DNA of 64,000 nucleotides from JBGTLU01 sp041743935 (GTDB lineage Bacteria > Bacteroidota > Bacteroidia > Sphingobacteriales > Sphingobacteriaceae), in the NCBI GenBank assembly GCA_041743935.1, contig JBGTLU010000025.1, forward strand, positions 40,135-104,134, given 5' to 3'. This document shows, one piece after another, positions 51,868-61,143 of this stretch. The notes beneath the pieces were generated by a model. It did no database searches and was not told the origin of the DNA. It saw only the letters and a program-made list of their open reading frames with translations. Position 1 is the stretch's first letter. Each line of letters starts with the position of its first letter. The position numbers and the translations under genes were made by a program.

Positions 51868-53253
51868 TTATTCGTAACACCCTAAAGATGAAGGGAAAAA
51901 TCTTTGTGCTCCTGGCAAATCTTTGTTTACAAAATGTATAAATCTAACTTCGTTACTTATATCTGTTCCCTTTTGGCGAGCTAAACTATTTGGGCTTAAC
52001 TGAAAATTGCCCCTGTCTGGTAGTACAAACAATGGATTTTGGTTAATTAAATTACCGGAGGTATTAAATACAGAGTTTGTAGTCCTGATCAAATTTGTTT
52101 GGATTAGAAGTTTAGGGCTAGCGCTACCTTTTCTATCAATTAACAATTCATCATTTAATCCCCCCCAAATTATATTGTTAACTAAGGTTACAATTAGTTT
52201 TTCAGTTCTAAGCGGATTGGTAAGGTTATCTGTAAATACAACACCAGGAGTTTGTCTTAGAAACTGATTGTTAAAAGTAGTAAATGTGTTTTGTCTAAAG
52301 TCATATTCTCCACCTAGTGCACCTAAAATATTGTACTGGGCACAATTGAATAAGAGATTGTTAATGCCATATATTCTTGCATTTAATCCTAATATGCCTG
52401 CAAAACTCATGTTTCGGATAACTGTATTACTTATAAATACATTTGGGTTAGAACTATTATCTTCTGGTAAAGAATCTACTCTAATTCCGGTAATGGCATT
52501 TTTTACTACGGCATAATTAATCTTGTTGTTTAAACTACCACGCAAGAGGTGAATTCCGTTCCATTGTCCCCGTGCTTCTGAAAATTGAGATTCTAACCTA
52601 TCGCCTTGAAAAATAACAGAATCTGATTGTGTTCCTTTAACTTCTAATGTTCCCGAAACAAAAAGAGTTGAATTTTTATGGAAATGTAGTTTTGCGCCCC
52701 CCTCAATAGATAATTTGGCATTTTTATCTACTAAAACAGAATTGTAGATTACATATGGTAAAGCTTTATCCCAGCTTATATTTCCTGTTAAGATACTATC
52801 TTTTAGAAATCGGGCATTCTGACCAAAAGCAGTTAATTGTATTTTTTGTAGATTACCATTGGTAGTAAAGAGAATAGAATCTGAAACGATAAATGGAGTT
52901 TGGCTAGCATTAGGGTCTATAGTAACTTTTATAAAAACCAGCATAGAATCATTACTTCTTAGTTCGTAATTAATTACATCACTGGCAGCAATACCATCAA
53001 CATTTATCGAAAAGTTAGATTGAGGTGCACCTGCTAATCGGATATTACTTATTCTAACTGTGCTTTTATTAGGATTATAAACTTTTAATCGTTTAGTAGT
53101 AGATCCAACACTGGTAAAAACAGTATCAAATAAAATGGAATCTGTAGAGAAACGTAAAATTGAATTTGGATCTTCAGTAATTATTGGCTCTTTTCTGCAG
53201 GATGCAAATATGATTACTAGTACTGATGTAAAAACAATAACCCGAAATATCAT
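51868..53253 (-). CDS. Lipoprotein with predicted parallel beta-helix
   Basis: This 461-residue protein begins with a lipoprotein signal (VIVFTSVLVIIFASC, then RKEP). A beta-sandwich-like part follows (SILFDTVFTSVGSTTKRLKV). The later region from about residue 160 (LSIEGGAKLHFHKNSTLFVS; VIRNMSFAGILGLNARIYGI; FRQNTFTTFNN) has the short repeating strands of right-handed beta-helix proteins. It is likely surface or periplasmic. The binding target is unknown. It lies 16 bases downstream of comF on the same strand. Confidence 0.8.
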   Translation of the reverse strand: MIFRVIVFTSVLVIIFASCRKEPIITEDPNSILRFSTDSILFDTVFTSVGSTTKRLKVYNPNKSTVRISNIRLAGAPQSNFSINVDGIAASDVINYELRSNDSMLVFIKVTIDPNASQTPFIVSDSILFTTNGNLQKIQLTAFGQNARFLKDSILTGNISWDKALPYVIYNSVLVDKNAKLSIEGGAKLHFHKNSTLFVSGTLEVKGTQSDSVIFQGDRLESQFSEARGQWNGIHLLRGSLNNKINYAVVKNAITGIRVDSLPEDNSSNPNVFISNTVIRNMSFAGILGLNARIYGINNLLFNCAQYNILGALGGEYDFRQNTFTTFNNQFLRQTPGVVFTDNLTNPLRTEKLIVTLVNNIIWGGLNDELLIDRKGSASPKLLIQTNLIRTTNSVFNTSGNLINQNPLFVLPDRGNFQLSPNSLARQKGTDISNEVRFIHFVNKDLPGAQRFFPSSLGCYE

Positions 53254-53269
53254 CTAAGCAAATATATAA

Positions 53270-53971
53270 TTAGTTGGCTGTAGCGATGGTAGCAACATAA
53301 ATTTTTACTCCATCAATGTTCAATAACGCCTCTGCACAAGCTTGTAGTGTAGAACCCGTTGTAACAACATCATCTACCAATAATAGATGTTTATTTATCA
53401 ACTCTTCTGGATTATTGATTGTAAAAACTTGGTCTACGTTTTTAAAACGATCAAACCTGCTTTTTCTGGTTTGGGTATCGGTAAATTTATTTCTTACTAA
53501 ATTGAGGTAGACGGGTAACCCCGTTGTTTCTGATAATCCTCTTGCAAATGATTCACTTTGGTTATAACCTCGTTTTTTTAATTTGTCTGGATGTAAAGGA
53601 ACAGGTACTATGCCTTGAATTTGGTTATATGGTTCATCACCTACCAATATATTACCATAAATTTTACCCAGTTTTTTGCCCACAATGCTTTGATTCCTGT
53701 ATTTTAATTGGTGTAAGAGGGTTTGTACTCTTGTGCCTTTTTTAAAAAATAAAAAGGCTGTTGCCGCTTCAATGTGTACTTTACCCCAAAAGCTTTTTGC
53801 AACCGGATTCTTGGGATATTGATGATAATTCGTGTATGGCAAATCGTTCAAACAAAGAGTACATATTATTTCTTCATTTTTGAATAAAGCACTACCGCAT
53901 CCCAAACAAATTTCGGGATAAATAAGCGAAATAAAATCGTTCAAATAATCTAGTACAATGTTTCTTTTCAT
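53270..53971 (-). CDS. comF: ComF-family phosphoribosyltransferase-like protein
   Basis: This 233-residue protein has an N-terminal zinc-ribbon type pair (CLGCGSALF and CTLCLND). The PRTase domain includes GIVPVPLHPDKLKKRGYNQS and the PRPP motif LLLVDDVVTTGSTLQ. ComFC homologues support DNA uptake in competent bacteria and are widespread outside them. Length is normal. Confidence 0.93.
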   Translation of the reverse strand: MKRNIVLDYLNDFISLIYPEICLGCGSALFKNEEIICTLCLNDLPYTNYHQYPKNPVAKSFWGKVHIEAATAFLFFKKGTRVQTLLHQLKYRNQSIVGKKLGKIYGNILVGDEPYNQIQGIVPVPLHPDKLKKRGYNQSESFARGLSETTGLPVYLNLVRNKFTDTQTRKSRFDRFKNVDQVFTINNPEELINKHLLLVDDVVTTGSTLQACAEALLNIDGVKIYVATIATAN

Positions 53972-54042
53972 TATTTGTAGATTAAAAGTAACGATATTCT
54001 ACTAAATCGTCTTTTTATAGATTCCTGGTTTAATATAGGAAC

Positions 54043-54075
54043 AAAAAAACCGCTGTAAGAATATACTCACAACGG
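54043..54075 (-). terminator. Intrinsic terminator of the lytic transglycosylase gene
   Basis: On the minus strand a 10-bp stem (54066-54075 with 54050-54059, six-base loop) is followed by seven U residues. Two pairs are G-U in the minus-strand RNA but would be A-C mismatches on plus, which fixes the direction. It lies just after the stop at 54100. Confidence 0.8.
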
Positions 54076-54099
54076 ATAGAAAATATAGATTGTATAAAT

Positions 54100-54813
54100 T
54101 TAATTTACTGTGTATCCGTAGTCAGATGGCCTAGTAAACACTTCTTTAGCGGCTATTATTTTATATAAGTACTCAGAAGTTTCTTTATTTAATGTTAATG
54201 TGTAGTAGTCCTCATTATTTTGTGCACTCATGGTTCTTAATAATTTTCCCTCTCCAATATTATAAGCCGCTGCAACTAAGGTCCAACTTCCGAACTCTTT
54301 GTATAAAGCTTTTAAATATCTGCAGGCTGCATGAGTAGATTTAATTACATCGATTCGTTCATCTACTTCTTCATCCACTCTTAACCCAAAATGACGAGCC
54401 GTTTCTGGCATGAATTGCCAAAAACCATCTGCACCACGTGCTGAGGTTCCTGAGCGGAACATGGATTCTATAAAAGGAACGTATCTAAAATCTTCCGGAA
54501 TACCATGGCGTTTTAAAATTGGATCAATTACTTTGAACCATTGTTTTGCACGCTTATGCATGCTATTGGTTTTGGTAGCTGCAAAGTTTTGCTTTTTCAG
54601 CGCAGCTTCCATTTTTAAATAGACATCGTAATTATCAATGGGAACTAATTCTCCTGCGAAATTTAAGGTACTTGGTAGAGGTGTGCCTAATGTAATTTGT
54701 CCTTCTAAAAGAGAAAAATTATTGGTAGAATGGATTGCAGTACTAAACATAAACAATTTCGAAATGGCGAAAAGTGTTATGGTTAGTACACTTGTAAATA
54801 TGTACTTCTTCAT
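54100..54813 (-). CDS. Lytic transglycosylase (SLT/MltE-type domain)
   Basis: I choose ATG 54811-54813 (238 aa, MKKYIFTSVLTITLFAISKL), because the upstream 13 codons would spoil the signal sequence. The SLT domain contains RYVPFIESMFRSGTSARGAD with catalytic Glu, GFWQFMPETARHFGL, and VAAAYNIGEGKLL. It cleaves peptidoglycan glycan strands from the periplasmic side. The signal segment may be a signal anchor. Confidence 0.9.
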   Translation of the reverse strand: MKKYIFTSVLTITLFAISKLFMFSTAIHSTNNFSLLEGQITLGTPLPSTLNFAGELVPIDNYDVYLKMEAALKKQNFAATKTNSMHKRAKQWFKVIDPILKRHGIPEDFRYVPFIESMFRSGTSARGADGFWQFMPETARHFGLRVDEEVDERIDVIKSTHAACRYLKALYKEFGSWTLVAAAYNIGEGKLLRTMSAQNNEDYYTLTLNKETSEYLYKIIAAKEVFTRPSDYGYTVN

Positions 54814-54963
54814 AATGCTTTTATTTTGACCAGTTTGAATGCCATGTGGCATTTAAATCAAAAAGTCATTTAAAATCTCGAGCACAATTACAAGTATCGT
54901 GCCAATAGTAAATTATTTAAATTGATTTTCAGCATTTTATATAATTAAAGATTATAATTAGTT

Positions 54964-54971
54964 TACCTTTG
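54964..54971 (+). promoter_or_regulatory. TAnnTTTG minus-7 element for the pseudouridine synthase gene
   Basis: TACCTTTG fits the Bacteroidota minus-7 box and lies 13 bases before ATG 54985, giving a very short leader. No clear minus-33 box. Confidence 0.4.
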
Positions 54972-54984
54972 TGAAAATTAAGTT

Positions 54985-56337
54985 ATGAACAACGAAAGGA
55001 AAAGTCGAGAAGACAAGTCCGATAGAAAGCCAAAAAATGGCTTTAAAGGCGCATCAAAAAGCAAATCTGCCAAGTCAAATTCATTTGAAGGAAGAAAGAA
55101 TACTGGTGGAAAACTACAAAGTGAGGATAGCAGATCAACACGATCCAGATCAAATTTAAAAGAATCTGCTTATCAAGATAAACGTACATCTGTACAAAAC
55201 TCTGATTTTGAGTCTAAAGGGAGAAGAAAACCAAGCGATAAAAGAACTGAGTACGATAAGCCCTTTGATAAACGAAGTGAAAAGAAAACGTTTAGTAAAC
55301 GAGACGAAAGTGAATCAGGAAGAAAATCAACTAAAGGTAGACCTGATGAAAACAGAACTGAACGAAAAACGTACGGAAAACGGGAAGGAAAATTTGATAA
55401 TAGGAAATCGGATAGAGTAAGGTCGGAAGAAAAACCAATCGATAAACGGATAAGCTCAGATACTGCCGAAAGTAAAAAAGTAAATAGAAGACAATCTGAT
55501 TCTGGAGATAGTAAAAGATCATTTGATAGAAAATCATCTTATGATAAACCGTACACTAAAAATTATTCGCCCAGAAAAGAGTTTAAAGATTCTAAAAACA
55601 GTGAGAAACAACATGCTTCAACTGGTAATATCCGGTTGAATAAGTTTATTGCAAACGCAGGAATTTGTTCTCGCAGAAAAGCAGATGACCTTATAAAAGC
55701 AGGCACTGTACGTGTAAACGATGAGGTGATTAATGAACTTGGGTATTTAGTTAAGCCAGGAGATAAAATACGCTATAATGGCGAATTACTGAAACGCGAA
55801 AAAAACGTTTACATCTTACTTAATAAACCCAAAAATATTATAACTACTACAAACGATCCACAAGAACGTAAAACGATTATGGGTCTTATTGCAAATGCAA
55901 CATCCGAAAGAGTTTACCCGGTTGGTAGATTAGATAGAAATACTACCGGTTTAATTTTACTAACTAATGACGGTAATTTAGCCGAAAAATTATCGCATCC
56001 TAGAAATAAGATTCAAAAAATTTACGATATCAGTTTAGATAAAGTATTGAAGAAAGAGGACATGGATAAAATTAGAAAAGGCTTGGTATTAGAAGATGGT
56101 CCTATTCAAGTTGAAGAGATTGCCTATGTAGAAGGAGGAACTAAAAAGGATGTTGGTGTTGTAATACAAAGCGGTAAAAACCGAATTATCAGAAGAATAT
56201 TTGAACACCTTGGTTACGAAGTGCAAAAATTAGATAGGGTGCTGTTTGGTCCATTAACTAAAAAAGATTTACCAAGAGGTAAATGGAGATATTTATCTGA
56301 TCAAGAAATAATACAACTTAAACATTTTGTTAGATAG
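54985..56337 (+). CDS. rluB: RluB/RsuA-type 23S rRNA pseudouridine synthase with long basic N-terminal tail
   Basis: The 450-residue protein has about 210 residues of Lys/Arg/Ser/Asp-rich low-complexity sequence with short repeats such as DKRSEKKTFSKRDES and ERKTYGKREGKFD. An S4 RNA-binding domain starts near residue 216 (IRLNKFIANAGICSRRKADD). The catalytic domain has GRLDRNTTGLILLTNDG, with Asp317 as the nucleophile. The tail roughly doubles the size of the usual RluB and is probably disordered and RNA-binding. A terminator follows at 56378. Confidence 0.93.
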   Translation: MNNERKSREDKSDRKPKNGFKGASKSKSAKSNSFEGRKNTGGKLQSEDSRSTRSRSNLKESAYQDKRTSVQNSDFESKGRRKPSDKRTEYDKPFDKRSEKKTFSKRDESESGRKSTKGRPDENRTERKTYGKREGKFDNRKSDRVRSEEKPIDKRISSDTAESKKVNRRQSDSGDSKRSFDRKSSYDKPYTKNYSPRKEFKDSKNSEKQHASTGNIRLNKFIANAGICSRRKADDLIKAGTVRVNDEVINELGYLVKPGDKIRYNGELLKREKNVYILLNKPKNIITTTNDPQERKTIMGLIANATSERVYPVGRLDRNTTGLILLTNDGNLAEKLSHPRNKIQKIYDISLDKVLKKEDMDKIRKGLVLEDGPIQVEEIAYVEGGTKKDVGVVIQSGKNRIIRRIFEHLGYEVQKLDRVLFGPLTKKDLPRGKWRYLSDQEIIQLKHFVR

Positions 56338-56377
56338 ATAATACATCTACATTTTAAAAAAATTAAATTTTTACAGT

Positions 56378-56419
56378 AATAACGGAACAGAAACATTGAA
56401 TGCTGTTCCGTTATTTTTT
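56378..56419 (+). terminator. Intrinsic terminator after the pseudouridine synthase gene
   Basis: The 13-bp stem AATAACGGAACAG (56378-56390) / CTGTTCCGTTATT (56403-56415) has a 12-base loop and is followed by a T-run. Confidence 0.85.
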
Positions 56420-56510
56420 GTTTGTACAATTTACACTCTGGTTTTTCGAGCAAGTTTAATACAATTTATATTCCTTAAAACTTTCCGACTATAACCTTGT
56501 TTAACTTTTC

Positions 56511-57008
56511 ATGAAAATGTATCAACTAAAAACAAAACAGTTTTTACCACTTACTATAGAGCAAGCATGGAACTTTTTCTCATCCCCCAAAAATCTAAAA
56601 GAAATTACCCCTGCACACATGGGGTTTATTATAAAAACAGATAATGGCAATGAGAAAACCTATGCCGGACAGATAATTAGTTATACTGTTTCTCCAATTG
56701 CCGGCATACCAATGAATTGGGTAACAGAAATTACCCAAGTTCACGAGCCCCATTATTTTGTTGATGAACAACGATTTGGCCCATATGCCATGTGGCACCA
56801 CGAACATCATTTCAAAGAGGTAGATGGTGGCGTTGAAATGAATGATATTATTAGTTATGTGATACCATTCGGGATATTAGGGCAATTTGCCAACTGGCTT
56901 TTTGTAGGCAAGCAAGTAAAGCAAATCTTCGATTATCGCTATCAAAAATTAGAAGAAATGTTTCGCGATAAAAAAATCATGAAAAAACAAACCGCTGTTT
57001 TAGTCTAA
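56511..57008 (+). CDS. SRPBCC-family ligand-binding protein
   Basis: This 165-residue protein has the START/Bet-v1-like fold pattern: YQLKTKQFLPLTIEQAWNFF at the start, PKNLKEITPAHMGFII, YFVDEQRFGPYAMWHHEHHF and a C-terminal helix. Such proteins bind hydrophobic ligands or act as cyclases. Its neighbours folE and an SDR gene give no clear hint. A second ATG two codons later is also possible. Confidence 0.8.
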   Translation: MKMYQLKTKQFLPLTIEQAWNFFSSPKNLKEITPAHMGFIIKTDNGNEKTYAGQIISYTVSPIAGIPMNWVTEITQVHEPHYFVDEQRFGPYAMWHHEHHFKEVDGGVEMNDIISYVIPFGILGQFANWLFVGKQVKQIFDYRYQKLEEMFRDKKIMKKQTAVLV

Positions 57009-57020
57009 AAAATTGTACTG

Positions 57021-57707
57021 ATGAATATTAATAACCCAATACAGGATAGAGTTTTAAGTGAAGAAGAACTCTTTGATTTACTTGGTGATGAACATGTTGC
57101 TACTTCTACAGAAACACCCATCCGACCAGATGCATTTGAGATGAATGATGCAGCTAAAATCCAAAAAATTGAATCACATTTTAGAGAAATAATGCATACT
57201 CTTGGTTTGGATCTTACAGACGATAGTTTAAAAGGAACGCCCAAAAGAGTGGCAAAAATGTATGTTCAGGAGATATTTAAAGGATTAAATCCTGCTAATA
57301 AACCTGCCATAGCACTATTTGAGAACAAGTACAAATACAATCAAATGCTAGTAGAGAAAAACATCACCCTATATAGCAATTGCGAGCACCATTTTGTACC
57401 AATTATTGGGGTTGCTCATGTGGCATACATTGCAAAGAGTAAAGTTATAGGCTTATCCAAATTAAACCGAATTGTACAATACTATGCCCAACGACCACAA
57501 GTGCAAGAACGATTAACTATGCAAATAGCTAACGAGCTAAAATCATTGTTAGGAGTAGAAGATGTAGCAGTGGTAATAGATGCTCAACACCTTTGTGTAT
57601 CGTCTAGAGGAGTGAAAGATGTAAACAGTTCTACCATCACTTCCGAGTATTGCGGAAAGTTTTTAGATGCCGATACAAGAGCCGAATTTTTGAAATACAT
57701 AGATTAG
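57021..57707 (+). CDS. folE: GTP cyclohydrolase I
   Basis: This 228-residue protein has the FolE core: YSNCEHHFVPIIGVAHVAYI, IGLSKLNRIVQYYAQRPQVQ, and DAQHLCVSSRGV with zinc ligands Cys and His. It converts GTP to 7,8-dihydroneopterin triphosphate, the first step of folate or queuosine/pterin synthesis. The N-terminal 45 residues are acidic and variable as in many Bacteroidota FolE proteins. Confidence 0.96.
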   Translation: MNINNPIQDRVLSEEELFDLLGDEHVATSTETPIRPDAFEMNDAAKIQKIESHFREIMHTLGLDLTDDSLKGTPKRVAKMYVQEIFKGLNPANKPAIALFENKYKYNQMLVEKNITLYSNCEHHFVPIIGVAHVAYIAKSKVIGLSKLNRIVQYYAQRPQVQERLTMQIANELKSLLGVEDVAVVIDAQHLCVSSRGVKDVNSSTITSEYCGKFLDADTRAEFLKYID

Positions 57708-57717
57708 AAATACAAGA

Positions 57718-58434
57718 ATGGAAAAATTAGTAGGGAAAAATGTTCTGATTGTAGGTGCCTCCGGAGGCATCGGTTCCAATACTGCTAAGTTGCTAAAGCA
57801 ATCTGGTGCAAACATTTTCATAACTGGTAGAAATACAGAAAAATTAGATAAACTATCTTTAGAATTAGGTTTAAACCCAAACCAAGTTTTTAGTTTGGAT
57901 GTTTCTAGTTACGATGCAGTACAAACCGTTGCTGAGAAAATTCATACTCAAATTCCTTCTATTGATATATTAATAAACGCTAGTGGTGTTGGTATAATAA
58001 AACCGTTAGAAAATTTAACTTCCGAAGATTTTAATACCTCCATACAAGTAAATTTAGTAGGTGCCTTTAATCTCTTAAAAGCTTTTTTACCTACTATGAA
58101 AACAAACGGTAAGGGGTTAATAATTAACTTGCCGGGGGTTTTGGGCAAAACGCCCATGGCAGGTGCAGCTGCTTATTCTGCCTCAAAATATGGTTTAAAT
58201 GGGATGTTGAAATCGGTAAGGGAAGAGTTAAAACGCACCGAAATTAGAATTACCAATGTTTATTTTGGTGGAACAGATACCGAGTTCTGGGATACCATTG
58301 ATTTAAGAGTACAGCGAGAAAAATTTATTACCGCTCAAGAGGCTGCAAAAAGTATTTGGTTTTTGTGCCAACAGCCATCTACATCGGTTGTTTCAGAGTT
58401 TGTATTGCAACCATTTAATCATCAGGCTATATGA
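57718..58434 (+). CDS. SDR-family oxidoreductase
   Basis: This 238-residue classical SDR has VGASGGIGSNTAKLL, LINASGVGII, and YSASKYGLNG with Tyr and Lys. It overlaps the flavin-reductase gene by 4 bases, so the two are probably an operon with folE 10 bases upstream. The substrate is unknown; proximity to folE may hint at pterin reduction, but this is weak. Confidence 0.85.
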   Translation: MEKLVGKNVLIVGASGGIGSNTAKLLKQSGANIFITGRNTEKLDKLSLELGLNPNQVFSLDVSSYDAVQTVAEKIHTQIPSIDILINASGVGIIKPLENLTSEDFNTSIQVNLVGAFNLLKAFLPTMKTNGKGLIINLPGVLGKTPMAGAAAYSASKYGLNGMLKSVREELKRTEIRITNVYFGGTDTEFWDTIDLRVQREKFITAQEAAKSIWFLCQQPSTSVVSEFVLQPFNHQAI

Positions 58435-59069
58435 GTCTAGTTGTTTTTTCTGCCGATGATTTATCGGCTATGGAGAAAAATTACCGCACTCATTTCATCA
58501 ATTCATTGCCAGGTTTTAAGCCGGCAAACTTAATTGGCACTCAAAATATAAATGGTAAAACCAATTTGGCAATTTTCACTCAAATAATTCACTTGGGTGC
58601 AAATCCTTCTTTGATGGGAATAGTAATAAGACCTGCTGCAAGCCCTAGGCATACATTAGAAAATCTTTTAGAAACTGGCTATTTCACCATCAATCATATT
58701 AATTCCAACATCATTGAAAAAGCACACCAGTGCAGTGCCCGTTACGATAAAGAGATTTCGGAGTTTGATGCTGTTGGATTAACTCCTTATCTAACAGAAA
58801 AAATAAATGCACCTTATGTTGCAGAGGCTAATATCCGTATAGGATTGAAGGTTAAAGAGATTATTCCAATAACACTAAACGATACCCAGCTAGTTATAGG
58901 CGAAATTTTGGAGATACTAATGGTAGATAATTTTGTTTTGGATGATGGATACATTGATATTGAAAAAGCAGATTCTATAACAGTATCGGCATTGGATAGC
59001 TACCACAATACTCAAAGGAATAAGCGTTTGAGCTATGCAAAGCCAGACAGAAAATTGACGGTTCTCTAA
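58431..59069 (+). CDS. Flavin reductase-like (FMN-binding split barrel) protein
   Basis: This 212-residue protein resembles the DIM6/NTAB flavin reductase family: GFKPANLIGTQNINGKTNLA, VIRPAASPRHTLENLLETGY and FTINHINSNIIEKAHQCSAR, then YDKEISEFDAVGLTP. It likely binds FMN and reduces it or a flavin-dependent substrate. It is translationally coupled to the SDR gene by a 4-base overlap. A 112-base spacer with no notable motif follows. Confidence 0.82.
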   Translation: MSLVVFSADDLSAMEKNYRTHFINSLPGFKPANLIGTQNINGKTNLAIFTQIIHLGANPSLMGIVIRPAASPRHTLENLLETGYFTINHINSNIIEKAHQCSARYDKEISEFDAVGLTPYLTEKINAPYVAEANIRIGLKVKEIIPITLNDTQLVIGEILEILMVDNFVLDDGYIDIEKADSITVSALDSYHNTQRNKRLSYAKPDRKLTVL

Positions 59070-59181
59070 GGGGCTTTTGTTCTTTCTATTAACTAATTCA
59101 ATTCAATTTCCAACTTTCAGCTTTCTTCTTTCAAACTAATCCATTCTACATCTGTTATATTTTTAATCAAAATCAATAATC

Positions 59182-59841
59182 ATGGCTGTAAATAGTAAAA
59201 CAAAAATCGTGGATGCTTACATAGATTATGTATTAACCCATAACGAAAAGCCTAATTCTGTTTATGTTTTTACCAAAAATATAAAAATGAAGGAGGGTGA
59301 TTTTTATAATCATTTCAGCAGTTTTGATGCGATAGATTCGGATATTTGGTTAGAATTATTGGAACAAACCATCACAGACATCCAAAATCAGGAAGTTTAT
59401 CAAAATTATTCTACCCGCGAAAAAGCATTAGCTTTTTACTACACCTTCACAGAGAATTTAAAAAATAAAAGAAGTTTTGCGGTTTATAGTATCAAACAAG
59501 CCGGAAAATCTTTTCATACTCCAGCCATTTTTAAAAAAATGAAAGCTAGTTTCGAGCAATATGCCGATGCTTTAATTGCTGAGGGTTTAGATTCTCAAGA
59601 ACTTACAGAACGGAAATTTATCAGCGATAAATATAAGGATGCTCTTTGGGTACAGCTAGCTTTTATCGTTAATTTTTGGGTTACGGATGATAGTGCCGGT
59701 TTCGAGAAAACGGATGAAGCCATTGAAAAAGGAATCAATGTAACGTTTGATTTGATGAGCAGATCACCCATTGATAATTTGATTGAATACGGAAAATTTT
59801 TAGCCAAGAATGGCAAAATAACATATGAAGGAGCAAAATAG
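59182..59841 (+). CDS. TetR-like transcriptional regulator
   Basis: This 219-residue, all-helical protein has an N-terminal HTH-like segment of TetR type (KTKIVDAYIDYVLTHN, then TKNIKMKEGDFYNHFSSFDA) and a long C-terminal ligand/dimer domain. The usual Gly/Tyr pattern of the HTH is only partly kept. It overlaps the ABC1-kinase gene by 17 bases, so it may regulate the lipid-related genes that follow. Confidence 0.75.
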   Translation: MAVNSKTKIVDAYIDYVLTHNEKPNSVYVFTKNIKMKEGDFYNHFSSFDAIDSDIWLELLEQTITDIQNQEVYQNYSTREKALAFYYTFTENLKNKRSFAVYSIKQAGKSFHTPAIFKKMKASFEQYADALIAEGLDSQELTERKFISDKYKDALWVQLAFIVNFWVTDDSAGFEKTDEAIEKGINVTFDLMSRSPIDNLIEYGKFLAKNGKITYEGAK

Positions 59842-61138
59842 TATACCGGTATCTAAGATTGAGCGCTCAGCAAAATTTGTAGGAACAGGATTTAAAATTG
59901 GTGGCAATTACATTAAACATTACTCCAAAAAATTAATCAACCCGGAGCATAGCCGCGATGAGTTAAATGAAGATAATGCTGCGGATATTTATAATTCTTT
60001 GAGTCAGTTAAAAGGGAGTGCTTTAAAAGTGGCACAAATGCTAAGCATGGATAAAAATATTCTCCCTAAAGCATACGTAGATAAATTCTCACAAGCTCAG
60101 TACTCTGCTCCACCGCTTTCTGGCCCACTGGTGGTTCGTACTTTTACAAAGTATTTTGGACAAACCCCCGAAAAGATATTCGATACTTTTGATATAAAAT
60201 CTAGCAATGCTGCTTCCATTGGTCAGGTACACAAGGCAACCTTAAATGGTAAAAAATTAGCCATTAAAATACAATATCCCGGAGTAGGGGATAGTATTTC
60301 ATCCGACCTAAAACTTATAAAACCTTTTGCCTTCCGTTTATTAGGTATGAGCGAAAAAGAATTGGATGTTTATTTAAAAGAAGTAGAAGAACGTTTAGTT
60401 GAAGAAACCGATTATGAGTTAGAATTACGAAGATCTCAATCTTTCGCTAAGGCATGTTCTTCTATTCCGAACATTGTTTTCCCGAGTTATTACCCCGAAC
60501 TTTCTAGTAGTAGAATCATTACCATGGATTGGATGCCCGGCATGCATTTGCGCGAGTACCTAAAAACCAATCCGAGCCAAGAAAGCAGGAACAAAATAGG
60601 TCAGGCATTGTGGGATTTCTACAGTTTTCAGCAACATAGAATGCGAGCAGTTCATGCCGATCCACACCCAGGTAATTTTTTAATCACTCCTGAAGGTAAT
60701 TTAGGTATCATTGATTTTGGATGTATAAAAGAAATCCCCGATGATTTTTATGTGCCATTTTTCTCCTATACGTTTTCAAACGTATTGCAGGACAAAGATA
60801 AAACCATCGCTAATTTCCGTAAGCTCCAAATGATTTGGGATACCGACACACCGGCACAAGTGGAGTTTTATTATAAAAATTACAAAGAAATGATTGAACT
60901 TTTTGCCAGCCCGTATGCTGCCGAAGAGTTTGATTTTGCTCCGGAAGATTATTTCAAGAAATTATATTATTACGGAGAAAGAATTTCTAAAATGAAAGAA
61001 TTTAAGCAGGCTCGTGGAGTAAAACATTTCATCTATGTAAATCGCACAAACTTTGGTTTATACAGTATTTTGCACGAGTTAAAAGCAAAAGTAAATACCC
61101 GCACGTACACTCCAGATCTGAGTATCTGGCATAGCTAA
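59825..61138 (+). CDS. ABC1/UbiB-family protein kinase-like
   Basis: This 437-residue protein has the ABC1/ADCK signature: an N-terminal helical region with QLKGSALKVAQMLSMD (KxGQ-like motif, here KGSALKVAQ), AAIKIQ-like LAIKIQYPGVGDSI, and VHADPHPGNFLITPEG, IDFGCIKEIP for the catalytic and metal loops. UbiB relatives act in quinone synthesis or lipid metabolism. The TetR-ABC1-SDR order here suggests a membrane-lipid or quinone stress unit; this is inference. Confidence 0.9.
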   Translation: MKEQNSIPVSKIERSAKFVGTGFKIGGNYIKHYSKKLINPEHSRDELNEDNAADIYNSLSQLKGSALKVAQMLSMDKNILPKAYVDKFSQAQYSAPPLSGPLVVRTFTKYFGQTPEKIFDTFDIKSSNAASIGQVHKATLNGKKLAIKIQYPGVGDSISSDLKLIKPFAFRLLGMSEKELDVYLKEVEERLVEETDYELELRRSQSFAKACSSIPNIVFPSYYPELSSSRIITMDWMPGMHLREYLKTNPSQESRNKIGQALWDFYSFQQHRMRAVHADPHPGNFLITPEGNLGIIDFGCIKEIPDDFYVPFFSYTFSNVLQDKDKTIANFRKLQMIWDTDTPAQVEFYYKNYKEMIELFASPYAAEEFDFAPEDYFKKLYYYGERISKMKEFKQARGVKHFIYVNRTNFGLYSILHELKAKVNTRTYTPDLSIWHS

Positions 61139-61143
61139 ATACC

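Noticed and set aside
54814..54852. Upstream ATG 54852 as start of the lytic transglycosylase
   Set aside because: It would place 13 polar residues before a good signal sequence; ATG 54813 fits better.
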